Assembly (NCBI GenBank): GCA_002361735.1
Contig: DETS01000048.1
Coordinates: 1-10,676, forward strand
Length of the DNA stretch: 10,676 nucleotides
Origin: Lachnospiraceae bacterium UBA3282
GTDB lineage: Bacteria; Bacillota; Clostridia; Lachnospirales; Lachnospiraceae
Reading direction: 5' to 3'
The notes under the pieces are model-generated. The model ran no database searches, had not been told where the DNA came from, and saw nothing but the letters and a program-made list of their open reading frames with translations. How positions within the stretch are numbered: the stretch's first letter is position 1; the number at the start of each line of letters is the position of its first letter. Of this stretch, positions 1-7,472 are shown piece after piece. Position numbers and translations under genes: made by a program.

Positions 1-1200
1 CGCATCGCCATCATCGAGGTGGGCGGTACGGTGGGCGACATCGAAAGCCAGCCTTTCTTAGAGTCCATCCGTCAATTCCAGCATGAAGTCGGCCGCGAAA
101 ACGCAATCCTGATTCATGTAACACTGATCCCATACTTAAGCGCCTCTCAGGAATTAAAGACCAAACCGACTCAGGCAAGCGTTAAAGACTTACAGGGTAT
201 GGGAATCCAGCCCGACATCATTGTCTGCCGCAGCGAGCATCCGTTGGATCAGGCAATCAAAGATAAGATCGCGCTGTTCTGTAACGTGCCGAACAACCGC
301 GTTCTGCAGAATCTGGATGTGGAGCATCTGTATGAAGCGCCGCTTGCCATGGAAAAGGAACATCTCGCCCAAGTGGCTTGTGAATGTTTGAAACTGGACT
401 GCCCGGAACCCGATCTGACCGATTGGAAAGCGATGGTGGAATCCCTGCGGACTCCCACCGATTCCGTAACGGTAGCCCTTGTGGGTAAATATACACAGCT
501 TCATGACGCCTATATCAGCGTAGTGGAGGCATTAAAGCACGGCGGTATCTCTCACCGCTGCGTCGTGGATATCAAATGGGTGGACTCCGAGACCGTCACC
601 AAAGACAACGTGGATTCCCTGCTTCATGACGTGAACGGTATCCTTGTGCCCGGCGGTTTCGGCGACCGCGGCATTGAAGGTAAGATTGAAGCGATCACCT
701 ATGCCAGAGAGCACAAGATTCCCTTTTTAGGGCTCTGCCTCGGTATGCAGCTTGCCATCGTGGAATTTGCAAGGAATGTGATCGGTTACAACGACGCACA
801 CAGCATCGAGCTGGCGCCTTCCACCACCCATCCCGTGATCGCGCTGATGCCCGATCAAAACGGCGTGGAAGATATCGGCGGCACCCTGCGGCTTGGCTCC
901 TACCCGTGCGTATTGGACAAGACTTCCAAAGCCTATGCGCTTTACGGTACGGAAACCATTCACGAGAGACACAGACACCGCTATGAGGTCAACAACGACT
1001 ACCGCGCGGTGCTCACCGAAAAAGGTATGCAGCTTTCCGGATTGTCCCCCGACGGACGCATCGTGGAGATGTGTGAACTGGCGGATCACCCTTTCTTTGT
1101 GGCAACACAGGCGCATCCGGAATTAAAGTCCAGACCCAACAGACCGCACCCGCTCTTTAAGGGTTTTGTGGAGGCTGCACTTCAGTCAAAAAACAGTTGA
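1..1200 (+). CDS. pyrG: CTP synthase (glutamine-hydrolysing), 5' end outside window
   Basis: This cytoplasmic enzyme makes CTP from UTP, ATP and glutamine in the last step of pyrimidine nucleotide synthesis. The frame is open from base 1 and 399 codons are visible. Compared with E. coli PyrG, about 134 N-terminal residues are missing, so the P-loop region lies outside the window. The visible part begins inside the synthase domain with the hallmark EVGGTVGDIES, whose first Glu is a Mg-binding residue in the family. The class I glutamine amidotransferase domain follows: VPGGFGDRG, then GLCLGMQ with the nucleophile Cys at visible residue 246 (bases 736-738). HPELKSRPNRPHP supplies the triad His 372 and Glu 374. 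HPEL replaces the more usual HPEF, a mild change. The GTG at base 19 is an internal Val codon, not a start. The gene is convergent with the LysM gene. Identity is secure from the motifs. Confidence 0.98.
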   Translation, partial: RIAIIEVGGTVGDIESQPFLESIRQFQHEVGRENAILIHVTLIPYLSASQELKTKPTQASVKDLQGMGIQPDIIVCRSEHPLDQAIKDKIALFCNVPNNRVLQNLDVEHLYEAPLAMEKEHLAQVACECLKLDCPEPDLTDWKAMVESLRTPTDSVTVALVGKYTQLHDAYISVVEALKHGGISHRCVVDIKWVDSETVTKDNVDSLLHDVNGILVPGGFGDRGIEGKIEAITYAREHKIPFLGLCLGMQLAIVEFARNVIGYNDAHSIELAPSTTHPVIALMPDQNGVEDIGGTLRLGSYPCVLDKTSKAYALYGTETIHERHRHRYEVNNDYRAVLTEKGMQLSGLSPDGRIVEMCELADHPFFVATQAHPELKSRPNRPHPLFKGFVEAALQSKNS

Positions 1201-1203
1201 GAA

Positions 1204-1260
1204 AACGAGCAAATGGCATAACCAACGCAGACACGCATATGGTTATGCCATTCATTCGTT
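1204..1260. terminator. Inverted repeat between convergent genes, probable bidirectional terminator
   Basis: A perfect 12-bp inverted repeat (AATGGCATAACC at 1212-1223, GGTTATGCCATT at 1241-1252) encloses a 17-nt loop. An outer 5-bp AACGA/TCGTT pair lies beyond a 3x3 mismatch. It begins 3 bases after the pyrG stop and 32 bases after the LysM stop on the other strand, where a shared terminator is expected. Neither side has a classic uninterrupted T-run. The - strand exit (GCTCGTTTTCTC, then TTTTTT inside the pyrG 3' end) is richer in T than the + strand exit. The position supports termination; the weak U-tracts lower confidence. Confidence 0.6.
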
Positions 1261-1278
1261 CCATTCAGTGTTTTGATA

Positions 1279-1294
1279 CGCGCCACAATCTCCT
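1279..1294 (-). repeat. 16-bp direct repeat, copy at the LysM stop codon
   Basis: On the - strand this reads AGGAGATTGTGGCGCG and is identical to bases 2272-2287 inside the 3' end of the GH3 gene. This copy overlaps the LysM TAG stop. Read in the GH3 frame it gives EIVARIKTLNG, resembling the GH3 C-terminus EIVARLNALEEG, so the similarity extends past the 16 identical bases at protein level. Confidence 0.75.
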
Positions 1295-2159
1295 AATCGA
1301 GCTGCAGCGTAATCCCCACATACAACAAATCAGGATCTTCCCCGATCACTTCTTTATTCTGCTCGTAAATCCCGCTCCAGCGCATTCCGTCACCAAGCTG
1401 CTTTTCGGCGATCTCCCAGAGACAGTCGCCTTTTTCTACGGTATAACTGCCTTTCCCGGTCTCAGACTTTTCTCCCTTATCTTCCTCCTCAGAATCCGCT
1501 TTCTCAGAGAGCGCAGCTTCCCGCGTCAGCTCCTTTACCATCTCTTTATCGACCACTTCTTGCATTCTCAGCATCCACTCCATGACATCCGAGCGCTCGC
1601 TGATCAAATCATTATACGCTGTCGCGACCTCATTGCTATGCTCTACTATCTCATCCGAAAGGGAAAGTTCCCGTACTTCTTTCAGGAAAGCATCTGAAAA
1701 CTCCTCCTCATCATACATTGCCATTTCCAGCTTCCCTTTTTCATTTCTGCCGACCAACTCCACCTTCAATCCCGGTATGCCGACATCGAACTCCTCAACG
1801 ATCAGTTCGCCGCTCACCGAAACGACCCAGTGTTTTCCGTCAGACATCGGAAGTACAATCGCCTTGATATTTTTCCAGCCCTGAATGCCGCCCTCCTGAA
1901 ATGTCACGCGCTGTCGCAAAAGGTCTCTTTGAAAATCCTCACTTAGCGGATCATCCACATAATCCGCCAGCGTATCAATCCCCTCAGGCGACTGCGCTTT
2001 ATAATAGGAAGTAACAAAATCAATGACTTCCTGCTCGGTCTCCTTCGCCTCGCAGAAAATCTTCCCGCAGAAGCTCCCCGCGCACACTGCAAGCATACCG
2101 CCCAAAATCAGCGCTGCAGCTCGTACTCGTCTTCTCTGCCTTCCGTTCGTAAACTCCAT
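1293..2159 (-). CDS. Membrane-anchored LysM-domain protein with NTF2-like middle region
   Basis: 288 residues. A short Arg-rich N-terminus (RQRRRVR) precedes one hydrophobic segment at about 13-31, which should anchor the protein or serve as a signal peptide, leaving the rest outside. Residues 40-155 look like an NTF2/DUF4829-like alpha+beta fold; this is my impression of the helix-then-strands pattern, not a proven match. Residues 155-222 are probably helical, followed by an acidic Ser/Glu linker (about 219-237). Residues 238-287 form a LysM domain (YTVEKGDCLWEIAEKQLGDG ... IYEQNKEVIG), the fold that binds peptidoglycan GlcNAc. Cys replaces the usual Thr in the GDTLW motif. I chose the ATG at 2159 because it sits just before the Arg-rich/hydrophobic segment with AGAGGA about 12 nt upstream; the open frame extends 25 codons further but lacks a better site. 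It follows the GH3 gene by 87 bases without an obvious promoter, so cotranscription is likely. The cellular role is unknown. Confidence 0.85.
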   Translation of the reverse strand: MEFTNGRQRRRVRAAALILGGMLAVCAGSFCGKIFCEAKETEQEVIDFVTSYYKAQSPEGIDTLADYVDDPLSEDFQRDLLRQRVTFQEGGIQGWKNIKAIVLPMSDGKHWVVSVSGELIVEEFDVGIPGLKVELVGRNEKGKLEMAMYDEEEFSDAFLKEVRELSLSDEIVEHSNEVATAYNDLISERSDVMEWMLRMQEVVDKEMVKELTREAALSEKADSEEEDKGEKSETGKGSYTVEKGDCLWEIAEKQLGDGMRWSGIYEQNKEVIGEDPDLLYVGITLQLD

Positions 2160-2246
2160 AAAAATATGCTTTCCTCTCATTTTTGTATCCGCTGCGCCTG
2201 CCGCCTGAATCTCTCCTGCACAGACACAGAACACGATGCCCGCTTT

Positions 2247-4529
2247 TTAACCTTCCTCCAACGCATTGAGCCGCGCCACAATCTCCTGGATATCCGCCAT
2301 ATTCATATCACCGCCGAAACTGAGCGCGCCCCGCAGAGGAATAAACTTTGCCATGGCTGCACTCATCTCGTCAGATATCGCCTCGCTGGCGGCTTCGCCC
2401 CTGTCCTTTGCCATTGCTCCCGCAAAAATGGGAATTTGGAAAAGTTCTTTTACGATTTCCCCAGCGCGCGGATCCATCAGCACATCGCCCATCGTGGTAT
2501 CCGTCGTGTACACAACGGGAATCTTCACTGTAGATTCAATGTTGACTTTCTTAGTCAATTTTATATCTGCGGACGATGCCCCGATCATAATATCAAATGC
2601 CCCAGTCTCCACATGCCAATCGTGAATCTTCACACTGTAATAAGCAAAAGCTCTCTTATCCAAACGGAACGTCACTGTCTTTTTCTCGCCCGGCGCAAGC
2701 TCCACCTTTTCAAATCCTTTCAGCTCCTTGAGCGGGCGGATCACCGTACTCTCCTTGTCTGCAATATAGAGCTGCACCACTTCTTTTCCTGCCATCTTTC
2801 CGGTATTTTCAACATCCACGGACACCTCCATGGTATCCGTATCCTTCATGGCGTCTTTGTCCGTGCGCAGATTGGAGTAGGCAAATGTCGTATAGGAAAG
2901 CCCGTGCCCAAACGGGAACAGCACTTCCATTCTCTTCTTATCATAATAGCGGTATCCCACGAAAATGCCCTCGCGGTACTCCACCATATCGCCCTCCCCG
3001 ATATAAGAAAGATAGGAAGGGTTATCCTCCAGCTTCAACGGGAAGGTCTCCGGCAGCTTCGCGCTGGGATTGACTTTACCAAACAGGATATCGCAGACCG
3101 CGCCGCCCACTGCCTGACCGCCAAGATATGCCTCCACAATGCCCTTTACTTCATTCACCCAAGGCATCTCCACGGGCGAACCGTTGTGCAGTACCACCAC
3201 CGTATTCGGCTGTACTGCCGCCACCCTGGAAATCAACTCATTCTGGCAATTCGGCATCCGCATATGCTCCCTGTCAAATCCCTCCGATTCAAACGCATCG
3301 GGCAGCCCCGCAAAGATTACCGCCACCTTAGCCTTCTTTGCTGCCTCTACCGCTTCCGTAAGCAGCTTTTCATCCGTCTTATCTTCCTTATCGTCAAAGC
3401 CCTGCGCATAGGTGACATTGGGCATACCCTTCACCTCATCCAGCGCCGAAGTGACCTTATGGCTGTTGATATGAGAACTGCCGCCGCCCTGATAGCGGGG
3501 CGTTTTTGCATATTTCCCGATAAAGGCGATCTCATCCTGTTCGGAGAGCGGAAGCACGCCTTCATTCTTTAACAAGACAATCGTTTCCTGTGCCACTCTG
3601 CGAGCCGTCTCATGGTCTTTATCCCGATCAAAGACCGCACTCTTATCCCGATTTTCTTCATAACGGAAAACAATGTTTAAGATGCGCGCCACTGCAGTGT
3701 CCAGCACCCTCTCCGGCAGTTCGCCGCTCTGTACCGCGCCCACGATCAGTTTATCATTAGAACCATTCGAGGAAGGCATCTCTAAGTCCAGTCCCGCCTG
3801 CAAGTCCTTGACTCGGCTGTTGACCGCGCCCCAGTCGCTCATCACATAGCCGTCAAACCCCCATTCACCCCGCAGGACCTCTGTGAGGTATTTGTGATTT
3901 TCCGCCGCATAAGTGCCGTTGATCTTATTGTAAGAGCACATTACCGTCCAGGGTTTTTCTTTCCTGACCGCCCCTTCAAATGCCGCCAGATAGATTTCTC
4001 TGAGCGTCCGCTCGTCAATCCTGGAATCCGAAGACATCCTCCTGGTCTCCTGATTGTTCGCCAAAAAGTGCTTGATACTCGTCCCTACGTTCTTACTCTG
4101 TATCCCATGAATCAGCGCTCCTGCCGCCTCACTTGCCACATAAGGATCTTCGGAATAATATTCAAAGTTACGCCCACAGAGAGGGGACCGCTTAATATTC
4201 ACAGCCGGACCTAAAATCACGCTCACGCCCTCCGCCTGGCATTCCTCACCCAGCGTCTCGCCCATCTGTCGTAAAAGGTCTCTGTTAAAGGAAGCCGCCG
4301 TCCCGCAGCCCGCCGGAAAACATACAGCCTTAATACTCTCGTTGACCCCCAGATGGTCCGCCTCCTGATCCTGTTTCCGCAGACCATGCGGTCCGTCCGA
4401 TACCATACTTGCCGGGATTCCCAGACGCTCCACCGCCTCCGTATGCCAGAAATCCGCACCGGAACACATGGATGCCTTTTCTTCCAGCGTCATCTGCGAA
4501 ACAATCTCCTTGATCTTTTCTGCCGTCAT
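2247..4529 (-). CDS. Glycoside hydrolase family 3 beta-glucosidase-type enzyme
   Basis: 760 residues with no signal peptide, so probably a cytoplasmic enzyme cutting imported beta-linked oligosaccharides or glycosides by the retaining mechanism. The (beta/alpha)8 GH3 domain spans about 15-290, with SDGPHG (44-49), RNFEYYSEDP (120-129), KHF (153-155) and the nucleophile Asp232 in VMSDWGA. The alpha/beta sandwich domain spans about 310-545. FESEGFDR (413-420) contains Glu416, the likely acid/base by comparison with Thermotoga-type Bgl3. A fibronectin-III-like domain lies at about 568-650. A further ~90-residue C-terminal tail (about 671-760) is seen in some Clostridia homologues. There is no PA14 insert. 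I chose the ATG at 4529 because GGAGG lies 5 bases upstream; two in-frame ATGs at 4541 and 4571 lack close ribosome sites. It is the first gene of a probable two-gene transcript with the LysM gene. The sugar preferred (glucose, xylose or other) cannot be read from sequence alone. Confidence 0.95.
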   Translation of the reverse strand: MTAEKIKEIVSQMTLEEKASMCSGADFWHTEAVERLGIPASMVSDGPHGLRKQDQEADHLGVNESIKAVCFPAGCGTAASFNRDLLRQMGETLGEECQAEGVSVILGPAVNIKRSPLCGRNFEYYSEDPYVASEAAGALIHGIQSKNVGTSIKHFLANNQETRRMSSDSRIDERTLREIYLAAFEGAVRKEKPWTVMCSYNKINGTYAAENHKYLTEVLRGEWGFDGYVMSDWGAVNSRVKDLQAGLDLEMPSSNGSNDKLIVGAVQSGELPERVLDTAVARILNIVFRYEENRDKSAVFDRDKDHETARRVAQETIVLLKNEGVLPLSEQDEIAFIGKYAKTPRYQGGGSSHINSHKVTSALDEVKGMPNVTYAQGFDDKEDKTDEKLLTEAVEAAKKAKVAVIFAGLPDAFESEGFDREHMRMPNCQNELISRVAAVQPNTVVVLHNGSPVEMPWVNEVKGIVEAYLGGQAVGGAVCDILFGKVNPSAKLPETFPLKLEDNPSYLSYIGEGDMVEYREGIFVGYRYYDKKRMEVLFPFGHGLSYTTFAYSNLRTDKDAMKDTDTMEVSVDVENTGKMAGKEVVQLYIADKESTVIRPLKELKGFEKVELAPGEKKTVTFRLDKRAFAYYSVKIHDWHVETGAFDIMIGASSADIKLTKKVNIESTVKIPVVYTTDTTMGDVLMDPRAGEIVKELFQIPIFAGAMAKDRGEAASEAISDEMSAAMAKFIPLRGALSFGGDMNMADIQEIVARLNALEEG
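2272..2287 (-). repeat. 16-bp direct repeat, copy within GH3 3' end
   Basis: Second copy of AGGAGATTGTGGCGCG, encoding the QEIVAR part of the GH3 C-terminus. It lies 993 bases from the copy at 1279-1294, and the two together bracket the LysM gene. Confidence 0.75.
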
Positions 4530-4534
4530 GCTAT

Positions 4535-4539
4535 CCTCC
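4535..4539 (-). promoter_or_regulatory. Ribosome binding site deciding the GH3 start
   Basis: The - strand reads GGAGG, 5 bases before the ATG at 4529. The two earlier in-frame ATGs (4541 and 4571) have no comparable site at usable spacing. Confidence 0.8.
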
Positions 4540-4612
4540 ATTCTGCAGTCTGATTCTTTGGCTGCACACATGATTGAGACGATTTATGCACCTTCTCCGC
4601 GACATAAAATGA

Positions 4613-4654
4613 CCGCCCCTTGTTATGTACTTAGTGTAACATGACAGGGGGCGG
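4613..4654. promoter_or_regulatory. GC-rich dyad over the GH3 promoter: operator or terminator
   Basis: CCGCCCCTTGTTATG (4613-4627) faces CATGACAGGGGGCGG (4640-4654) across a 12-nt centre. On the + strand all 15 positions pair if two G-U pairs are allowed; on the - strand the same two positions are A-C mismatches. It lies 35 bases after the stop of the glycerophosphotransferase gene, so it may terminate the glycan operon, but the following TCATTTTATG is a poor U-tract. The predicted -10 box of the GH3 gene falls in the centre of the dyad, which suggests an operator instead or as well. Confidence 0.55.
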
Positions 4655-4661
4655 AGTCCAA
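4633..4661 (-). promoter_or_regulatory. Predicted sigma-A promoter for the GH3-LysM transcript
   Basis: On the - strand, TTGGAC (4661-4656) and TACACT (4638-4633) are separated by exactly 17 bases. An extended -10 TG sits one base before TACACT, and an A-rich tract (AAAAATAAATAAAAA) lies just upstream as a possible UP element. The -35 match is weak (3 of 6). Transcription would start near 4626, giving a leader of about 97 bases before the GH3 ATG. Confidence 0.5.
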
Positions 4662-4689
4662 TAGGTTTTTATTTATTTTTCGAACCATT

Positions 4690-6222
4690 CTATATTCCCA
4701 ACACATCTGCAATCCTTCTGCAACTATTGTCATCCTGATATTGATGCATCACGGCTGTTAGTTTCCTTCTCTTTTCCCCTGTGGAATCCACCTTTTCGCC
4801 AACCTCTCTGACAAATGCGCAAAAATCATCAAATGAGTACAATTCCTTACCGGGAAGCTGCTCCCTGATATTTTCAAACACGAATCCCCTGCTTTGCTCA
4901 TACTCCTCCACATCATCCAACGTAAACGCAATGGGGCGGTCCAAGAGCATATAGTCGACCGCTGCCGACGAATAGTCGCTAATCAGCGCATCCGCATGTC
5001 CGAGCAGCCTGTTGATCGGTATATCAGCCTCAACAAGCTGCTCGTTATCCAGCAGAACGATATTGGACAAATCTATCCTGCCGATCCTGCTTCTGTCCTG
5101 AAAAGGATGCAGCTTGATGAGCAAAATGATCCCCTCGCTTGTCAACAAATCATTCAATCCATTCAAAGCTTCATAGGTTTCGACAAGCGGAAGCCCAATC
5201 TGTCCACTCAATTCATATTCGTTCAGATTCTGTAACTGTTCTTTCGCCGAACGAAAGGTAGGAAGCCAGAAAATATATGTTTTAGCTCTGCGGACGCCCA
5301 ACTTTTCCTGCCACCCTTCCACCGGATGAAAGAGCCAGTCCTGCTTGGCATACCCCGTCACAAGCACCTGATCCTGCCTGAGCCCATAAATATCCTGATG
5401 AATCTTTGCATATAACTCGCTGATCACAGTGGTGTACTCATACCGCTTCTCACAGCGCACAAAATTGACTCTTGTCTTAAATCCGCACCCATGCCACAAC
5501 TGCACCCGTACCTGATCTTTGCGGCAGTTTCTTGCAAAACCGTAGGCATCCGTGAAGAAAATATATTTTGCCAAACACAGCGCACGATAATAGGCATCCC
5601 GCTCCTCTTCGTTTTCAGAGACTGACCAGTCAAATGAAAAAAAATGCACGTTTTTTACGTCACGATATCTCACAAATTCCAACGGATCCTTTACCAGCCA
5701 CACAAGTTCGTATTTTTCATTATAACCGTTTGCCAGCATGTACTCGAACAACGCGCGCGCATTGTCAGCAAAATCCATGCCCTTCACATAGGAGGCGGCA
5801 TGCGGACCGCTGCGGAAAAGGATGATATCTGCAAGTGGCGTTTCCTGATATCTGCTGCGGTAGGGTCCTTCATATACTGTTTCTTTGTTGGGGAAATAAT
5901 AGATTGTCATATCAGGACATCCTGTGCCCAGAACATCCGTGATCAGCTCATATTTTTCCTGATAGTAGTCGTCCGTTATTACCAACGCTTTCCCAGTCAG
6001 ATCCCCAGCCAAACACGCCACATCCTTAACAGGAATTTCCACACCATCCACATAAATTCCTACCCGATTCCTGACATTCTTGTCCACAGCACATACAATA
6101 CTGTCACACACAGGATAGGTATGACATAGCTCCCTGAGATAAGATTCCGCGCCCCCTACACAGTAAATCTCTTTCCCCTTCAAATCCTCTGCATTTTCTT
6201 CTGTCAGCCGCTTTAGCTGCAT
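4690..6222 (-). CDS. Rossmann-type module fused to CDP-glycerol glycerophosphotransferase-like enzyme
   Basis: 510 residues. Members of this family (TagB/TagF type, Pfam Glyphos_transf) move glycerol-phosphate or ribitol-phosphate from a CDP donor to a teichoic acid or glycan acceptor at the inner face of the membrane. Residues about 14-112 form a small Rossmann-like module (IYCVGGAESY ... VCAVDKN ... LVITDDYYQE). The catalytic part runs from about 135 to 505: QLWHGCGFK with His244, LPTFRSA, LIKLHP with His372, and ISDYSSAAVDYMLL (DYSS at 416-419). The WHG and LHP histidines correspond to residues essential in TagF. No membrane helix is visible. I chose the ATG at 6222 because GGAGGAG precedes it; the frame extends to a TTG at 6261 without a ribosome site. 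It is the last gene of the glycan operon, 35 bases after the GT2 stop. The donor could be CDP-glycerol, CDP-ribitol or another polyol; no synthase for it is in view. Confidence 0.9.
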   Translation of the reverse strand: MQLKRLTEENAEDLKGKEIYCVGGAESYLRELCHTYPVCDSIVCAVDKNVRNRVGIYVDGVEIPVKDVACLAGDLTGKALVITDDYYQEKYELITDVLGTGCPDMTIYYFPNKETVYEGPYRSRYQETPLADIILFRSGPHAASYVKGMDFADNARALFEYMLANGYNEKYELVWLVKDPLEFVRYRDVKNVHFFSFDWSVSENEEERDAYYRALCLAKYIFFTDAYGFARNCRKDQVRVQLWHGCGFKTRVNFVRCEKRYEYTTVISELYAKIHQDIYGLRQDQVLVTGYAKQDWLFHPVEGWQEKLGVRRAKTYIFWLPTFRSAKEQLQNLNEYELSGQIGLPLVETYEALNGLNDLLTSEGIILLIKLHPFQDRSRIGRIDLSNIVLLDNEQLVEADIPINRLLGHADALISDYSSAAVDYMLLDRPIAFTLDDVEEYEQSRGFVFENIREQLPGKELYSFDDFCAFVREVGEKVDSTGEKRRKLTAVMHQYQDDNSCRRIADVLGI

Positions 6223-6230
6223 AAGATTCA

Positions 6231-6237
6231 CTCCTCC
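6231..6237 (-). promoter_or_regulatory. Ribosome binding site deciding the glycerophosphotransferase start
   Basis: The - strand reads GGAGGAG, with its AGGAG core 8 bases before the ATG at 6222. This favours 6222 over the upstream TTG at 6261 that overlaps the stop of the preceding gene. Confidence 0.8.
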
Positions 6238-6257
6238 CGCCTCTGAACCCTTTGCCG

Positions 6258-7448
6258 TCAAACGCCCAATACACGCACTGTTTCATCGGATATCAGCCAT
6301 GCTGTGTCGAGCCATCTGATCTTATCCTGATCCACACCCATATCCATCAAATCATTTTTGACCGCAGCGGCTGTTCTTTCATCAATAATCGCAATCAAAA
6401 GGCAGTCCACACTTTTCTGCGCTAATTCCTCCACTGACCGCACATCCAAACCCTGCCCGCGGTAAAAATCATATCTTTTATCTACCCAGAAGGTTGTGAC
6501 ACCCTTTTTCAGGGCATAGTCATAGACCTGGCGCCCAAAATTTCCCGCTCCATAGACCGCTACCGTATCGCCTGCCCGGATCCCACCGCCAAACGCAGAA
6601 AACATCTCGTCTTCTCTGTCATAGATAGAGAAACATCTCTGAACCAACATATTTGATATGTAAGCATGTAACTGCGGTGTCATGATATCGGCAGCACCGC
6701 TCTTGTGAAATGCCTGCTCAAAATGCCGATACAGGGCTCTGATTCCAGAAATGTCCGCTCCGCTCCCCAATGTTTTACTCATGGAACTGTCATGCTGCCT
6801 GTAATGGTAATAGATCTCGTCTGTCAGAATGATTTTTTCCGCATCCAGAATGCTTGGATAAGTCACTGCCGCATCTTCTCCGTTAGTAATGTTTTCCGGG
6901 ACACTCATCTGCACGCTCATCAGCAGTTCCTTTCGAAACAGCTTATTCACAAGGTTGGGTCTTACGCCCATCTGATAATAGATGCCGTTATAGAGCATCG
7001 ACGGCAGTATGTGCTTTTTGATAGCGTCGCTGTCATAGACTCCCGCCGCGATCGTATTTGTCACTTTCACAATGCTGTCCGAAAACTGCCTGAAAAGCCC
7101 CGACGCAACAATGTCACAGCCATGCTCGCAAACTTTTTCATAGAGGTTCTCATACATATCCGGCTCGATCCAGTCATCACTGTCCACATATCCGACATAT
7201 GCTCCGCTCGCTTCCGTCACTCCTGCCTTTCTTGCCAAGACAAGCCCACCGTTTTCTTTATGGATTACTTTGATCCTGTCGTCCTTTTTCGCGTAAGTCT
7301 CTATGATCTGCGAGCTTTGATCCGTCGATCCGTCATCGACGCAGATAATCTCGATATCCCTTAGTGTCTGCCCTGTCACGCTGTCCAGGCAACATCTTAG
7401 ATACTTTTCTGCATTATATACCGGTATAATGACTGATATCTTTGCCAT
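6258..7448 (-). CDS. GT2 glycosyltransferase with C-terminal Rossmann-type module
   Basis: 396 residues. A GT-A family 2 glycosyltransferase transfers a sugar from a nucleotide donor to a glycan precursor, probably at the cytoplasmic membrane face. The N-terminus has the standard signature SVIIPVYNAEKYL, DDGS at 38-41 and the metal-binding DSDDW at 89-93. NGEDAAVTYP lies later in the catalytic domain. Residues about 292-385 form a separate Rossmann-like module: VAVYGAGNFG (296-305), an Asp after strand 2 (WVDKRYD), GLDVRSVEEL and LLIAI. This resembles the N-terminal domains of PglD-like or C-methyltransferase-type proteins; what it binds is unknown. No transmembrane segment is seen. The start at 7448 is supported by GGGAG 5 bases upstream. 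It lies 24 bases after the previous GT2 gene and 35 bases before the next start, so it is operonic. The sugar donor cannot be assigned. Confidence 0.92.
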   Translation of the reverse strand: MAKISVIIPVYNAEKYLRCCLDSVTGQTLRDIEIICVDDGSTDQSSQIIETYAKKDDRIKVIHKENGGLVLARKAGVTEASGAYVGYVDSDDWIEPDMYENLYEKVCEHGCDIVASGLFRQFSDSIVKVTNTIAAGVYDSDAIKKHILPSMLYNGIYYQMGVRPNLVNKLFRKELLMSVQMSVPENITNGEDAAVTYPSILDAEKIILTDEIYYHYRQHDSSMSKTLGSGADISGIRALYRHFEQAFHKSGAADIMTPQLHAYISNMLVQRCFSIYDREDEMFSAFGGGIRAGDTVAVYGAGNFGRQVYDYALKKGVTTFWVDKRYDFYRGQGLDVRSVEELAQKSVDCLLIAIIDERTAAAVKNDLMDMGVDQDKIRWLDTAWLISDETVRVLGV

Positions 7449-7472
7449 GGCTTCTCCCTGCGTGCCTCTTTT

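Noticed and set aside
2160..2234. 25-residue extension of the LysM protein upstream of 2159
   Set aside because: It would put Cys-rich low-complexity residues before the Arg-rich anchor and lacks a better ribosome site.
2160..2246. Separate promoter for the LysM gene
   Set aside because: TACAAA near the start has no acceptable -35 partner at 16-18 bases; read-through from GH3 is simpler.
2166..3572. 468-codon open frame on the + strand opposite GH3 and the LysM 5' end
   Set aside because: It is a shadow frame: composition is rich in His, Arg and Cys with no domain, while the opposite strand has an intact GH3 enzyme with all catalytic motifs.
5644..6129. 161-codon + strand open frame opposite the glycerophosphotransferase
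   Set aside because: No recognisable motif or ribosome site, and it lies wholly inside a well-supported - strand gene.
6223..6261. TTG start overlapping the GT2 stop for the glycerophosphotransferase
   Set aside because: No Shine-Dalgarno precedes it, whereas GGAGGAG lies at good spacing before the ATG at 6222.
6705..7364. 219-codon + strand open frame opposite the first GT2 gene
   Set aside because: It is antisense to the GT-A motifs and has no domain of its own; a shadow.
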